DNA of 64,000 nucleotides from Bacteroidota bacterium (GCA_016711805.1 JADJSH010000015.1:60627-124626), one strand, 5' to 3'; counted from the first letter of the stretch, positions 1 through 9,700 are shown. Program-made: numbers and translations. The notes: a model not told the origin generated them from the letters alone.

Positions 1-918
1 AGTTACATCGTGTATGATTTGCATGTTACTTCAGGCGGCGATATTATTGTGTGTGGTTCCACCGGCAACTCATCAACACCTTCAAGAACAGGTTATATTC
101 AAACGATAAATGTGGGCGCTTGCGCATCAATGAGTATAACTTGTTGCGACGCATCCATTTGCTCTCCCAATAATTTTTGTTCAGTAGATCCCGCAGTTTC
201 ACTTCAGCCAGTAACAGTAGGTGGCACATGGACAGGAACTGGAATTACGAACACGAGTTCTGGAATTTTTGACCCATCAATTGCAGGAGCAGGAATTCAC
301 TATATTAAATACAGTTTACCATGCGGAAGTGATTCTATCGCTATTAAAGTATACGCATGTAGCACTATTTCTGTTTGTATTAATTCTGGGTCATTAACTG
401 CATTTGGTGGAAATGGAACTTACTCTTGGGCAAGTACTACTACATCAATTAGTTGTGCCAGTTGCCCAGGAGGTAATTGCATACCATTTGTTTGTGCGGG
501 AACAATTGTCCCAACATGGACCGCTTCGGGGATAACCATAAATACTCCTTCTGCGGCAGTTTTTCCAATTAAAGTAACGGATGTAAACACAAGTACAACC
601 TTTACATTCAATACACTAGCTGCAATCCCAACATGCAGTGTTACTGGTATCAATCAACTTATTCAGGGAAATAACCACGCTACTATTTATCCAAATCCAA
701 ATAACGGGGAGTTTAATATAGACTATGCATTTGAATTGGGTGGGCAAGAAATTGTTTTAATCGATATACTAGGAAAAGAGGTTAAATACTTTGATTTGGA
801 AAACACGAAGGGTATTAAAAAGATTAATATTTCCGATTTAAGTAATGGGGTTTATATTTATAAGATTCAGAATAAAAATGGTGTTTTATTTGGTGGAAAA
901 ATAAATTTAAATAAATAG
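1..918 (+). CDS. T9SS type A secreted adhesin-like protein, C-terminal part (cut by window edge)
   Basis: The frame is open to the left edge, so the gene begins outside the window; a GTG at 10 is only an internal codon. The visible part is rich in Cys, Thr, Ser and Gly, and aligns closely with residues of about 590-800 of the next gene's product (shared blocks such as VYDxHVT, CPGGNCIPFVCAGT and AVFPIKV). It then ends in a T9SS type A sorting domain of about 75 residues that starts at IYPNPNNGEF and finishes KINLNK. In this family the domain directs export across the outer membrane and is then cleaved. The role is inferred as a surface or secreted protein. The neighbouring paralog replaces this tail with SprB repeats and a type B signal. 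Confidence 0.85.
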   Translation, partial: SYIVYDLHVTSGGDIIVCGSTGNSSTPSRTGYIQTINVGACASMSITCCDASICSPNNFCSVDPAVSLQPVTVGGTWTGTGITNTSSGIFDPSIAGAGIHYIKYSLPCGSDSIAIKVYACSTISVCINSGSLTAFGGNGTYSWASTTTSISCASCPGGNCIPFVCAGTIVPTWTASGITINTPSAAVFPIKVTDVNTSTTFTFNTLAAIPTCSVTGINQLIQGNNHATIYPNPNNGEFNIDYAFELGGQEIVLIDILGKEVKYFDLENTKGIKKINISDLSNGVYIYKIQNKNGVLFGGKINLNK

Positions 919-1061
919 AAACTTTTGCTCTAAAAATGTAGCTATATTGTTTTAGATTTTCTGAAAATCTGATGATTGAGGGGCTACCCCCCTAACTTAA
1001 AATTTGTATTTTTTTGATATTTGTTTGATGTCCAAATAACACAAACTTTCAACCTATATAC

Positions 1062-4000
1062 ATGAAAACACGTTTACTTTATTATTTTTTCCTTCCTATT
1101 TATTTGCTAGTTTTTTCTTTCGCAAATTTGCAAGCGCAAAACAAACCAGCTGGTTCTTGGTCAAAAAAACTAGAACGTCAAAAGTCCTTTATTGAAAATA
1201 AAGGACAATTCACCATCCCAAATTCTTTTGGAAACCCTAGTGAGGTATTATTTGCTGTTGATGATGGCGGCACTAAAATTTACTTTACTAAAAAAGGGAT
1301 TACCTATACTTTTTTGGAAATGTGGAAAAAGCCGAAAGATGAGAAAGAGTTGGAAAGAGAAAGAAATGAAGTAATCCTTGATGCAGAGGCACACGAGCGT
1401 CACGAAAAAGAAGAGCGAAAAATAAAAACAAAAACTGATCAAGTTACCATGTTATGGCAAAATGCCAATCCAAATGTAAAGATTGAAGCAAGTGGAGTGA
1501 CAGATGATTATCATAGTTATTATTTTAAACAAGCAAACACACAGTATAAAAACGTGTGTTATATCCGAGGTTTTAGAAAGATTACGTACAAAGATATTTA
1601 TCCCAATATCGATATCGACTATGTGTTTCATGAAAAAGGCGGCTTGGAATATTCGTTAACACTTCATCCAGGCGCAGATCCTTCACAAGTAAAAATGTTA
1701 TATGATAGCCATGTTGACTTAAACAATGCAGGTGAAATTAGAATTAGCACAAAGTTTGGAGATATTATTGACCATGCACCTTTAACATTTTATCAAAACA
1801 ATAACGCATCGGTTATTGCCTCTAGCTTTACAAAAACAGGAAAAACAGTTTCTTTTCAATTAGCAAATTATGACAATACCAAAACGGTTGTGATTGATCC
1901 TTGGACACAAACACCTGCTTTTGCAACCAACTGGGATTGTGTGTGGGAATGTGAAAAAGATGGTGCCGGAAATGTTTATTTAATTGGAGGCGTTAGCCCT
2001 ATGCAATTAATTAAATACAATGCAGCAGGCGCTATCCAATGGACTTACAATACTCCCTATGATACTACAGCTTGGTTAGGAACATTTGCAACAGATAATG
2101 CTGGTAACTCCTATGTAACACAAGGTTCGGTGGCACAAATTGTACGAGTATCTACGGCAGGAGCTGTGGTATGGAATAATACTAGCCCTGGCGGTATATT
2201 TGGTTCAACGGAGTTTTGGAACATAACCTTTAACTGCGATCAAACGAAATTAGTAATTGGTGGAACTGGAGGCTTTGTGCCACCTCTTCCATATATTTAT
2301 GAAATGAATATGGCTAATGGAAATGTAATTAGCAGTTTGCAGGTAACTCCAGGCGCTTTAATTCCAACTCAAGAGGTAAGGTCGATTGCTCCTTGTGGCA
2401 ATGGTCGATATTATTTTTTAACCCATGATACAATTGGATATATCAATCAAAATTTTAATGCTTGTTCAACACCAAATGCTGCCATTTATAAAGCGACAAA
2501 CACATATAGTTTCGGATATAAGTGTGAAAATTTTAGGTATGATAATACGGGCATTATGGCAATTAAAGCCAACACTTCTTTTGTATATGTAAATAGAGGG
2601 AATCGTTTAGATAAACGTAATTTGAATACAAGTGCTATTATCAGTTCGGTAGCAATACCAGGCGGAGGTTTTACAGGTGGTTTTGGCGGGAATGCTGTTC
2701 AAAATAGTGGAATTGACATTGATGATTGTGGAAACGTTTATGTAGGATCTAAAAATGCAGTCATTAAATTTGATGCAAATTTAAATCAGTTAGCGTCTTA
2801 TCCAACAACATACAATGTTTATGATGTGCATGTAACAACTGGTGGAAATATTATTGCTTGTGGTTCAACTGGGACATCTGCCACAGGCTCACGTTCAGGA
2901 ACCATCGAGCATATTAATGCAGGAGCTTGTGCAACAATTACATTAACATGTTGCGACGTTAATATTTGTCAAGTGCCAAATCAATGTACAACTAATGCTC
3001 CATTTAATTTACAAGCAGCAACTGCTGGAGGAACATGGAGCGGAACAGGAATTACAAATGCTACTACTGGTACTTTCAATCCTGCAACAGCAGGTGTTGG
3101 AACACATGTTGTTACTTATAGTTTGGCATGCGGGGTTGGTACAACAACAATTAACGTGACAGCTTGCGGAACGGTTTCATTATGTATTAACTCTGGCTCA
3201 TTATCAGTCATAGGCGGAGCAAGTACTTACACATGGTCAAGTACAACAACATCCGTCAACTGCTCAGCTTGTCCTGGTGGAAATTGTATTCCATTTGTAT
3301 GTGCAGGCACAACCGTACCAACATGGTCGGCTTCTGGAACAACAGTAGCAGCGCCTTCTGCTACGGTATTTCCGATAAAAGTAAAAGATTTAGGTAGCGG
3401 AATTACTTTCACGTTTACCACATTAGCTTCTATTCCTCCTTGCACAACAACTGCTTGTCCTACACTTACGATGTCTGTAGCCTCACAAACAAACGTTAAT
3501 TGTTTTGGTGCAAGCACGGGTACGGCAAACGTTAGTACAATTGGAGGTACCGGTCCATATACTTATACTTGGTCGCCAGGAAGTTTAACTGGAGCGAGCC
3601 AAACAGGCTTATCGGCTGGTACATATACTATTGCCATAAAAGATGCTAACTCTTGCGTAGGTACGGGAACAGTAATAATTACGCAGCCTACTGCTTCATT
3701 AAGTGCTGTAATTTCTGCAACTACTCCTGCTGGTTGTGGATCAAGTACAGGAGGCGCTACAGTAACAGCTAGTGGCGGAACAGCAGGTTATACATACTCT
3801 TGGGTTCCCAGCGGTGGAACAACAGCAGGCGTTTCGAATTTAGCTACAGGAAATAATACAGTTACAGTTACCGACAGTAAAGGTTGTACAAGAACTGCCG
3901 TTGCTACCATTAGTTCTGCTAGTGGACCAACTTTATCGGTGGTGTCTCAGGCAAGTGTGAATTGTTTTGGAGCAAGTACTGGTTCAGCATCTGTAAATCC

Positions 4001-7000
4001 AACAGGTGGTACAGGACCATATACATATACTTGGACTCCTGGAAATTTAAGTGGCATTAGTCAAACTGGTTTAGCAGCTGGAACTTATACGGTTAATGTT
4101 GCAGATGTCAGCGGATGCTCAGGCACAACGACGTTAACTATTGCGCAACCTGCAAGTGCTTTGTCAGCTGTTATTTCAGCAACTACACCAGCTAGTTGTG
4201 GCGGCAGCACTACTACTGCTATATTTTGGACAGAGAATTTTGGAGTGGGCTGTAACCAAGGCGCATTAGCATCAGTTTATACAGGTACAAATGGAGCATG
4301 GGCAGTAACTAATACTGGAGTGAACAATCCGTCTGCCAGTCAATGGTTTGTAAGTGCTACTGAATCCGGCATGGGAGCAGGAAACTGTGGAGACGGTTGT
4401 TTGGGTACAGGTACAACTAATAAAACATTACATGTTGCAAATGTATCTACATCACCAGCGGCGTTTATCTTTTGTCCGACAGGTGATTGTGGAGCGGCTT
4501 ATGATACAGGTATTGGTGCAAATAACGTAGCTGCTGATAAACGAGCAGAATCTCCGACAATAAATTGTACGGGACAATCAAACATTACACTAAATTTTAA
4601 TTATATAGAAGGCGGACAAACAACCATTGATGATGCTACTTTATGGTATTTTGATGGAGCAACTTGGACTCAAATAGATAATATGCCAAAAACAATTGTT
4701 TGTGGTAGTGGTCAAGGGCAGTGGGGAACAAGAACAATTGTTTTACCTGCAAGTGCCAATAACAATGCAAATGTAAAAATTGGATACAGATGGGTAAATA
4801 ATGATGATGGTGCTGGATCTGATCCTTCGTTTGCAGTAGATGATATTACATTATCTGCAAGTTCTGGAGCAGGAGGAACTGGCGGTGCAACGGTAACGGC
4901 TAGTGGAGGAACAGCAGGTTATACATACGCTTGGACTCCTAGTGGGGGAACAACAGCGGGCGTTTCAAATTTAAGTGCAGGAAGTAATACGGTTGTAGTA
5001 ACAGATAGTAAAGGTTGTACGGCGACTGCTATTGCAAATATTACTTCAACAGGCGGACCAACACTTACAACCGTTTCGCAAGCAAGTGTTACTTGTTTTG
5101 GTGCAAGTACTGGAACTGCTACAGTAGCTGGCTCTGGCGGAACTAGTCCTTTCACATATACATGGTCTCCAGGAAATTTAACAGGGGCTAGTCAAACTAG
5201 TTTAGCAGCAGGAACTTATACAATTAATTTAATGGACGCTAACTCTTGCGCAGGCTCTGGAACGTTAGTTATTACTCAACCAACCAGTTCACTTAGTGCG
5301 GTTATATCAGCTACAACTGGAGCAGGTTGTGGATCAAGTACAGGAGGCGCTACAGTAACAGCAAGTGGTGGAACACCAAGTTATACATATGCGTGGGTTC
5401 CTAGTGGAGGAACAACGGCAGGAGTTTCAAATTTAGGAGCAGGAAACAACACGGTGGTTGTTATAGATGCAAATAGCTGTACGGTATCAGCTGTCGCAAA
5501 TATTACTACCGCAGGTGGTCCGACGTTATCTGTAACATCCCAAACAAATGTGAATTGTTTTGGAGCAAACACGGGTAGCGCAACAATTAATGCTACAGGC
5601 GGAACAGCTCCTGTTACATTTACATGGGCACCAGGAAATTTATCTGGTACAAGTCAAACAGGTTTAGCTGCTGGAACTTATACTATCAATGCTTTAGATG
5701 CTAACGCTTGCGCTTCATCTACGACTGTTTTAATTACCCAGCCAACTGCATCTTTAACTGGTGTTATATCTAATACAATAGCACCGGGTTGTGGTTCAAG
5801 CACTGGTAGTGCTTCAGTTACCGCGAGTGGTGGCACGCCAACATATTCTTATAGTTGGAGCCCAAATGGTGGAACAACACCTTCTGTTTCAAATTTATCT
5901 TCTGGTAACAGCACAGTAACTATTACCGATTCAAAAGGTTGTACACAATCAGTGGTTGTGTCATTAGCATCTGTTAGCGGACCAACATTATCTGTTGTTT
6001 CGCAAACCAGTGTTAATTGTTTAGGAGCTAGTACAGGAGCAGCTACCGTTAGTGCAACTGGCGGAACTGGACCGTATACATATACTTGGTCGCCAGGAAA
6101 TTTAATTGGAGCAAGTCAATCATCCTTAGCAGCTGGCGTTTATACGGTAACTGTTAGAGATGTCAATTTATGTTCTGGAACAGGAACCATTTCTATTACT
6201 CAACCAACTGCAGGAATTACAGGAACAATTACACCAACGCCAACAGGCTGCGGCAATAGTATTGGTAGCGCAACCGTAACGGCAAGTGGTGGTGTACCAG
6301 CTTATACATATACTTGGGGGCCAACGCCAGGATCTGGAACTTCCATTTCGGGATTAGGTGTTGGAAGTTATTCGGTTATTGTGGCTGATGCACAAGGTTG
6401 TTCAGTAACTTTAAATACATCGATTAATACATCAGGAACAGGCCCTGCATTATCAATTTCATCTCAAACAAATGCAGTCTGTGCTTCATCTACAAATGCG
6501 GGTGCTTCTATTTCTGCAACGGGAACAGGACCGTTTACATATACTTGGAATCCTGTTGGTGGAAATTCAGCGACGTCTTCTGGTTTATCTGGAGGAACAT
6601 ATACTGTTTTTGTTTCAGATGCATCATTATGTGTGAGCACTATCACTGTTAATATTACTCAACCACCACCAATTGTAGTTACAGTAACTAATACAACTGC
6701 CAGTTGTGGAAATTATGATGGTAGCGCAACGGTAACAATGAGTGGAGGAACAGGTTCTTTAACACCATTATGGAGTGTAAATAGTAACAGCGCAACAGTT
6801 ACTGGTTTATCAGCAGGTACTTATAGCGTTTTGGTTACTGATGCTACAGGTTGTACAGCCTCGGCTATTACAAATGTAAATTCAGTAGGTTCATTAACCG
6901 TCAATACTTCTTCGGATGTTACGATTAATGAAGGAGAAAACACTCAATTAACGGCTTTTATACCGAATGGAGCATCAGTAGTTTGGACACCAACAACAGG

Positions 7001-7415
7001 CCTTAGCTGCGCTACATGTTCGGTCACTATTGCTTCACCTACAGTTACTACAGAATATTGCGCTTATACCACCATTGGTTCTTGTGCCGATACATCTTGC
7101 GTTTTAATTACGGTAGAGGTCAATTGTGAGAGTAAAACAGATTATTCTACACCAACCGCATTTAGTCCTAATGCCGATGGTATTAACGATGAGTTTTGTT
7201 TAAAAGGTTGGAATGAATGTGTTACTGCATTTTACATTGGGATTTACAATAGATGGGGAGAGAAAATTTATGAATCGGAAGATCCAGGTTTTTGTTGGGA
7301 CGGAACTTTTAAAGGCAATCCATTAAATTCTGCGGTATTTGTTTATTATATTAAAGCTACCGTAAAAGATATTGGTGAAGTTGTGAGAAAAGGAAATATT
7401 ACATTAGTTAAATAA
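1062..7415 (+). CDS. Giant SprB-repeat cell-surface adhesin with type B (gliding-motility) C-terminal domain
   Basis: This 2117-residue protein starts with a signal peptide (about 1-26, ending LQAQ). Next comes the FIENKGQ motif and N-terminal domain typical of Bacteroidota beta-propeller surface proteins (about 40-285), a propeller-like region (about 290-620) and Cys-rich beta domains shared with the preceding gene (about 620-800). Twelve SprB-like repeats (about 800-1940) are arranged as six alternating pairs of types A and B. An Ig-like domain with the WTPTTGLSCATC motif follows. The protein ends in a type B gliding-motility-associated domain: TAFSPNADGINDEF, then YNRWGEKIYES, then NITLVK. 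A domain of about 220 residues interrupts the fourth repeat. By family, this is a T9SS-exported surface adhesin. The PorP/SprF gene starts 5 bases after its stop, which supports a shared transcript. A gliding role is not proven. Confidence 0.9.
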   Translation: MKTRLLYYFFLPIYLLVFSFANLQAQNKPAGSWSKKLERQKSFIENKGQFTIPNSFGNPSEVLFAVDDGGTKIYFTKKGITYTFLEMWKKPKDEKELERERNEVILDAEAHERHEKEERKIKTKTDQVTMLWQNANPNVKIEASGVTDDYHSYYFKQANTQYKNVCYIRGFRKITYKDIYPNIDIDYVFHEKGGLEYSLTLHPGADPSQVKMLYDSHVDLNNAGEIRISTKFGDIIDHAPLTFYQNNNASVIASSFTKTGKTVSFQLANYDNTKTVVIDPWTQTPAFATNWDCVWECEKDGAGNVYLIGGVSPMQLIKYNAAGAIQWTYNTPYDTTAWLGTFATDNAGNSYVTQGSVAQIVRVSTAGAVVWNNTSPGGIFGSTEFWNITFNCDQTKLVIGGTGGFVPPLPYIYEMNMANGNVISSLQVTPGALIPTQEVRSIAPCGNGRYYFLTHDTIGYINQNFNACSTPNAAIYKATNTYSFGYKCENFRYDNTGIMAIKANTSFVYVNRGNRLDKRNLNTSAIISSVAIPGGGFTGGFGGNAVQNSGIDIDDCGNVYVGSKNAVIKFDANLNQLASYPTTYNVYDVHVTTGGNIIACGSTGTSATGSRSGTIEHINAGACATITLTCCDVNICQVPNQCTTNAPFNLQAATAGGTWSGTGITNATTGTFNPATAGVGTHVVTYSLACGVGTTTINVTACGTVSLCINSGSLSVIGGASTYTWSSTTTSVNCSACPGGNCIPFVCAGTTVPTWSASGTTVAAPSATVFPIKVKDLGSGITFTFTTLASIPPCTTTACPTLTMSVASQTNVNCFGASTGTANVSTIGGTGPYTYTWSPGSLTGASQTGLSAGTYTIAIKDANSCVGTGTVIITQPTASLSAVISATTPAGCGSSTGGATVTASGGTAGYTYSWVPSGGTTAGVSNLATGNNTVTVTDSKGCTRTAVATISSASGPTLSVVSQASVNCFGASTGSASVNPTGGTGPYTYTWTPGNLSGISQTGLAAGTYTVNVADVSGCSGTTTLTIAQPASALSAVISATTPASCGGSTTTAIFWTENFGVGCNQGALASVYTGTNGAWAVTNTGVNNPSASQWFVSATESGMGAGNCGDGCLGTGTTNKTLHVANVSTSPAAFIFCPTGDCGAAYDTGIGANNVAADKRAESPTINCTGQSNITLNFNYIEGGQTTIDDATLWYFDGATWTQIDNMPKTIVCGSGQGQWGTRTIVLPASANNNANVKIGYRWVNNDDGAGSDPSFAVDDITLSASSGAGGTGGATVTASGGTAGYTYAWTPSGGTTAGVSNLSAGSNTVVVTDSKGCTATAIANITSTGGPTLTTVSQASVTCFGASTGTATVAGSGGTSPFTYTWSPGNLTGASQTSLAAGTYTINLMDANSCAGSGTLVITQPTSSLSAVISATTGAGCGSSTGGATVTASGGTPSYTYAWVPSGGTTAGVSNLGAGNNTVVVIDANSCTVSAVANITTAGGPTLSVTSQTNVNCFGANTGSATINATGGTAPVTFTWAPGNLSGTSQTGLAAGTYTINALDANACASSTTVLITQPTASLTGVISNTIAPGCGSSTGSASVTASGGTPTYSYSWSPNGGTTPSVSNLSSGNSTVTITDSKGCTQSVVVSLASVSGPTLSVVSQTSVNCLGASTGAATVSATGGTGPYTYTWSPGNLIGASQSSLAAGVYTVTVRDVNLCSGTGTISITQPTAGITGTITPTPTGCGNSIGSATVTASGGVPAYTYTWGPTPGSGTSISGLGVGSYSVIVADAQGCSVTLNTSINTSGTGPALSISSQTNAVCASSTNAGASISATGTGPFTYTWNPVGGNSATSSGLSGGTYTVFVSDASLCVSTITVNITQPPPIVVTVTNTTASCGNYDGSATVTMSGGTGSLTPLWSVNSNSATVTGLSAGTYSVLVTDATGCTASAITNVNSVGSLTVNTSSDVTINEGENTQLTAFIPNGASVVWTPTTGLSCATCSVTIASPTVTTEYCAYTTIGSCADTSCVLITVEVNCESKTDYSTPTAFSPNADGINDEFCLKGWNECVTAFYIGIYNRWGEKIYESEDPGFCWDGTFKGNPLNSAVFVYYIKATVKDIGEVVRKGNITLVK
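3460..6880 (+). repeat. Twelve SprB-like protein repeats coded in tandem (six A/B pairs)
   Basis: Type A units carry SQxxVNCFGAS, a GGTGPYTYTWSPGNL core and end in ITQP. Type B units carry CGSSTGGATVTASGG and YxWxPSGGTT and end in DSKGCT. The order is A-B six times, and the last two pairs are the most diverged. The fourth unit (type B) is split by about 660 bases of non-repeat coding DNA. Near-identical blocks in the first pairs suggest recent duplication or gene conversion. Confidence 0.85.
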
Positions 7416-7420
7416 GAGAA

Positions 7421-8500
7421 ATGATGACAAGATTTATTATACTAGTAGTTGGATGTTTACTGTTTCAAACAGCAACATCACAAGATTTTCATTTTTCTCA
7501 ATATAACGAAAATCCATTATTGGTGAATCCTGCTTTGGCGGGTTCTAACCATGTTATGAGAGGTTCGATTGTTTATAGAACTCAATGGAGTGCTGTTGCA
7601 ACACCATATACTTCTTATGGCCTATCCTTTGAATCAAGATTTAAAGCAAGTAATTGGGAAAAAGCAGATGCTAAAAGAGGGATGATATTTACAAAAGCAA
7701 AGAATAGAATGGCAGGTGGTATTTCGATATACAACGATAAGGCAGGAGACGCAAAAATGGGAACATTTGCTGCTAATTTAACCTATGCGATGTTTTTTCC
7801 TCTTAATAAAAACAGTAGTATTTCTCTCGGGTTACAAGGCGGTTTAGTTCAACGTAAAATGGATGGTTCAAATTTGATTTATGGCGAACAGTATAACGGT
7901 TACACTTATGACGTTAACATGCCTTCAGGCGAAGCTTATACAAGACAAAGTTTTATGTACGGCGATGTTGGAAGCGGAATAGTTTATACATTTAGTCGCG
8001 GAGAAAGATCTGTTGCCGCTAATGATCAAATTAATGCGCAAGTTGGTTTTGGCGCATTCCATTTAACTCGTCCGCAGCAAAATTTTTTAAATGGTGAAAG
8101 CGACAGGATGTATAGAAAATATGTGTTTCATGGAAACTTATTATTTGGCATTCCAAATACCTTAATGGGAATTGCGCCTACATGGTTAGTGCAAATGCAA
8201 GGTCCTTCAAAAGAAATAATGGCAGGTTTAATGATGAAGTACTATATAAAAGACAATTCTAAATATACTGGTAATATAAAACGTTGGTCTATTGGGGTTG
8301 GAGCTAATTACAGAACAGGAGATGCTGTTATTACTACGTTATTGGTAGAATTCGGTAAATTTGCCGTTGGTTACAGTTATGATATTAATGTTTCAAAATT
8401 GGCAAATGTGAGTAGCGGAAGAGGTGGTTCAGAAATTACATTAAGAATGATGACTCCCACAGCTTTCCTATATCAACGAAGATCAAAAGCAATGTATTAG
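7421..8500 (+). CDS. PorP/SprF family type IX secretion outer-membrane protein
   Basis: The 359-residue product has a signal peptide (about 1-20, ending ATSQ) and the family hallmark FHFSQYNENPLLVNPALAG immediately after it. The remainder is rich in Gly, aromatic residues and alternating beta-strand patterns, as expected for an outer-membrane beta barrel. In Flavobacterium relatives, SprF is needed for export or attachment of its neighbour SprB, and type B sorting domains are commonly paired with a PorP/SprF protein. The 5-base gap to the upstream adhesin fits a dedicated adhesin-porin pair. The pairing is inferred from position and the family name from motif. Confidence 0.9.
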   Translation: MMTRFIILVVGCLLFQTATSQDFHFSQYNENPLLVNPALAGSNHVMRGSIVYRTQWSAVATPYTSYGLSFESRFKASNWEKADAKRGMIFTKAKNRMAGGISIYNDKAGDAKMGTFAANLTYAMFFPLNKNSSISLGLQGGLVQRKMDGSNLIYGEQYNGYTYDVNMPSGEAYTRQSFMYGDVGSGIVYTFSRGERSVAANDQINAQVGFGAFHLTRPQQNFLNGESDRMYRKYVFHGNLLFGIPNTLMGIAPTWLVQMQGPSKEIMAGLMMKYYIKDNSKYTGNIKRWSIGVGANYRTGDAVITTLLVEFGKFAVGYSYDINVSKLANVSSGRGGSEITLRMMTPTAFLYQRRSKAMY

Positions 8501-8537
8501 AATCACCTATATATTTTAGTATATTTATCACTAAAAT

Positions 8538-8951
8538 ATGTTGACTCAAAATTCTTTAATTTTATTACGAGGGTTACCCGGTGCAGGTAAATCTACTTTA
8601 GCACATGTGTTGTCTGAAAACAATACGTATCCAATATTTTCGGTAGATGATTTTTTTACAGACGAGATTTCGGGAGAATATGTTTTTAATTTTAATGATA
8701 ATCATTTAGCCTATAAGCAATGCGAAGAATTATCGAGAGATGCTATGAAACAAAACATTGCTAAGGTATTTGTACATAATACATTTACAATGGATTGGGA
8801 ATTAGAGCCCTATTTTAAATTGGCTTCCGAATTTAAGTATGCTTTGTTTGTAGTAACAGTTGAAAATTATCATGGTAAACAAAATACGCATGGAGTGAGC
8901 AACGAACAATTACATAAAATGGCTGAGAAGTATAAAGTGAAGCTTTTGTAA
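8538..8951 (+). CDS. P-loop kinase-like ATP-binding protein (N4BP2/polynucleotide-kinase type)
   Basis: The 137-residue protein opens with a Walker A motif, GLPGAGKST (about residues 11-19), followed by SVDDFF, an acidic motif typical of small zeta-toxin and polynucleotide kinase-like P-loop proteins. The C-terminal NTHGVS segment matches the NxHGV pattern of NEDD4-binding-protein-2-like AAA ATPases. It probably phosphorylates a nucleic acid or small molecule, but the substrate cannot be read from sequence. It is preceded by the PorP/SprF gene with a 37-base gap and followed by a dispersed inverted repeat. Confidence 0.75.
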   Translation: MLTQNSLILLRGLPGAGKSTLAHVLSENNTYPIFSVDDFFTDEISGEYVFNFNDNHLAYKQCEELSRDAMKQNIAKVFVHNTFTMDWELEPYFKLASEFKYALFVVTVENYHGKQNTHGVSNEQLHKMAEKYKVKLL

Positions 8952-8976
8952 TAGCTTTATGAAAGAAAAAATTAGC

Positions 8977-9033
8977 TGTCAGGCTGAGCGGAGTCGAAGC
9001 CTCGTATTCCCTTCGATTCCGCTCAGGGTGACA
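8977..9033. repeat. Dispersed inverted repeat, family 1, copy 1
   Basis: The two arms begin TGTCAGGCTGAGCGGAGTCG and its near-complement ending CTCAGGGTGACA, giving a 57-base dyad with a short loop (TCGTATTCC). It lies between convergent genes and could act as a bidirectional terminator. A second copy, inverted and with a different loop, is at 59012-59072. The shared arms and unrelated loops show a dispersed intergenic element, not a gene-specific hairpin. Confidence 0.8.
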
Positions 9034-9048
9034 AACTTCATTATAACT

Positions 9049-9531
9049 CTACACTATTTTCTTTAATCTTTCCGTAATTTCCAAAACAGCAGGACACACC
9101 AGGGTGTTTCTGTAAGTCAAATCTAAAATTTGTTCCATACGCTTTCTGTCGGTGTGCGGGTATTCACGGCATGCATTTGGTCTTGCTTCATAAACAGAAC
9201 AGTAATTATCAGAACCTAAAAAAGGGCAAGGTGCTTGACGTAGAACATAATCTTTGTCTTCATCAATACGTAAATATTTATCAATCAATTCGCCTGGTTT
9301 TAGGCGTAAATGTTTTGCTAAGCGTTCAATATCTCGGTTATAAAAAATGGGAGAAGTAGTTTTGCAGCAGTTGGCGCAGGCGAGACAATCTATTTCTTCA
9401 AACACTTCCTCATGTAAAGTATGAAATTGATTGTCTAAATTTTTTGGTTTGGTTCGCTTGAGTTTGTCAAAAAAAATCCTGTTCTCTTTCTTAAGAGTAG
9501 ACGCTTTTTGATTATGTTTTTCAATATCCAA
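9049..9531 (-). CDS. YkgJ-type cysteine-cluster protein (putative Zn/Fe-binding)
   Basis: The 160-residue protein carries the clustered cysteines of the YkgJ/Fe-S oxidoreductase-like family: CLACANCC near residue 50, then CPFLGSDNYC and later RPNACREYP. The family is predicted to chelate zinc or an iron-sulfur cluster; its reaction is unknown. The N-terminus is helical and basic. The gene is convergent with the P-loop kinase gene across the family 1 inverted repeat. The cysteine spacing makes the family call secure; the function is open. Confidence 0.85.
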   Translation of the reverse strand: MDIEKHNQKASTLKKENRIFFDKLKRTKPKNLDNQFHTLHEEVFEEIDCLACANCCKTTSPIFYNRDIERLAKHLRLKPGELIDKYLRIDEDKDYVLRQAPCPFLGSDNYCSVYEARPNACREYPHTDRKRMEQILDLTYRNTLVCPAVLEITERLKKIV

Positions 9532-9546
9532 GATACAACGTTTTCG

Positions 9547-9700
9547 CGCTAAGCAACGGTTTGATTTGAAACATTGTCTGCCGAAACATTATTAGCAAAG
9601 ATAAATGTTTAATGGACTTTTATAAAACGAAAATAATTGTCTTTCGCGGAGCGACCGCTTTTGCAAAAGCTTTAATGTCTGCCAAACTGTTTGCTTAGCG
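9547..9700. repeat. Intergenic block with 10-base inverted repeat
   Basis: CGCTAAGCAA at 9547-9556 is exactly matched by TTGCTTAGCG at 9691-9700. Inside are two similar words, GTCTGCCGAAA and GTCTGCCAAAC. No gene is visible in 9532-9801. A 16-base word at 9727-9742 (TCTGCGGTTAGTTTAA) recurs with one change at 10958-10973, on the other side of the next gene. Confidence 0.45.

Noticed and set aside
3227..6646. Open frames on the minus strand within the adhesin (for example 3227-3517 and 4919-5155)
   Set aside because: They recur at each repeat copy and mirror the codon bias of the plus-strand repeats; no start context, no homology.
3460..6880. CRISPR-like repeated DNA
   Set aside because: The repeats are in-frame protein repeats of about 70-90 codons without short uniform spacers.
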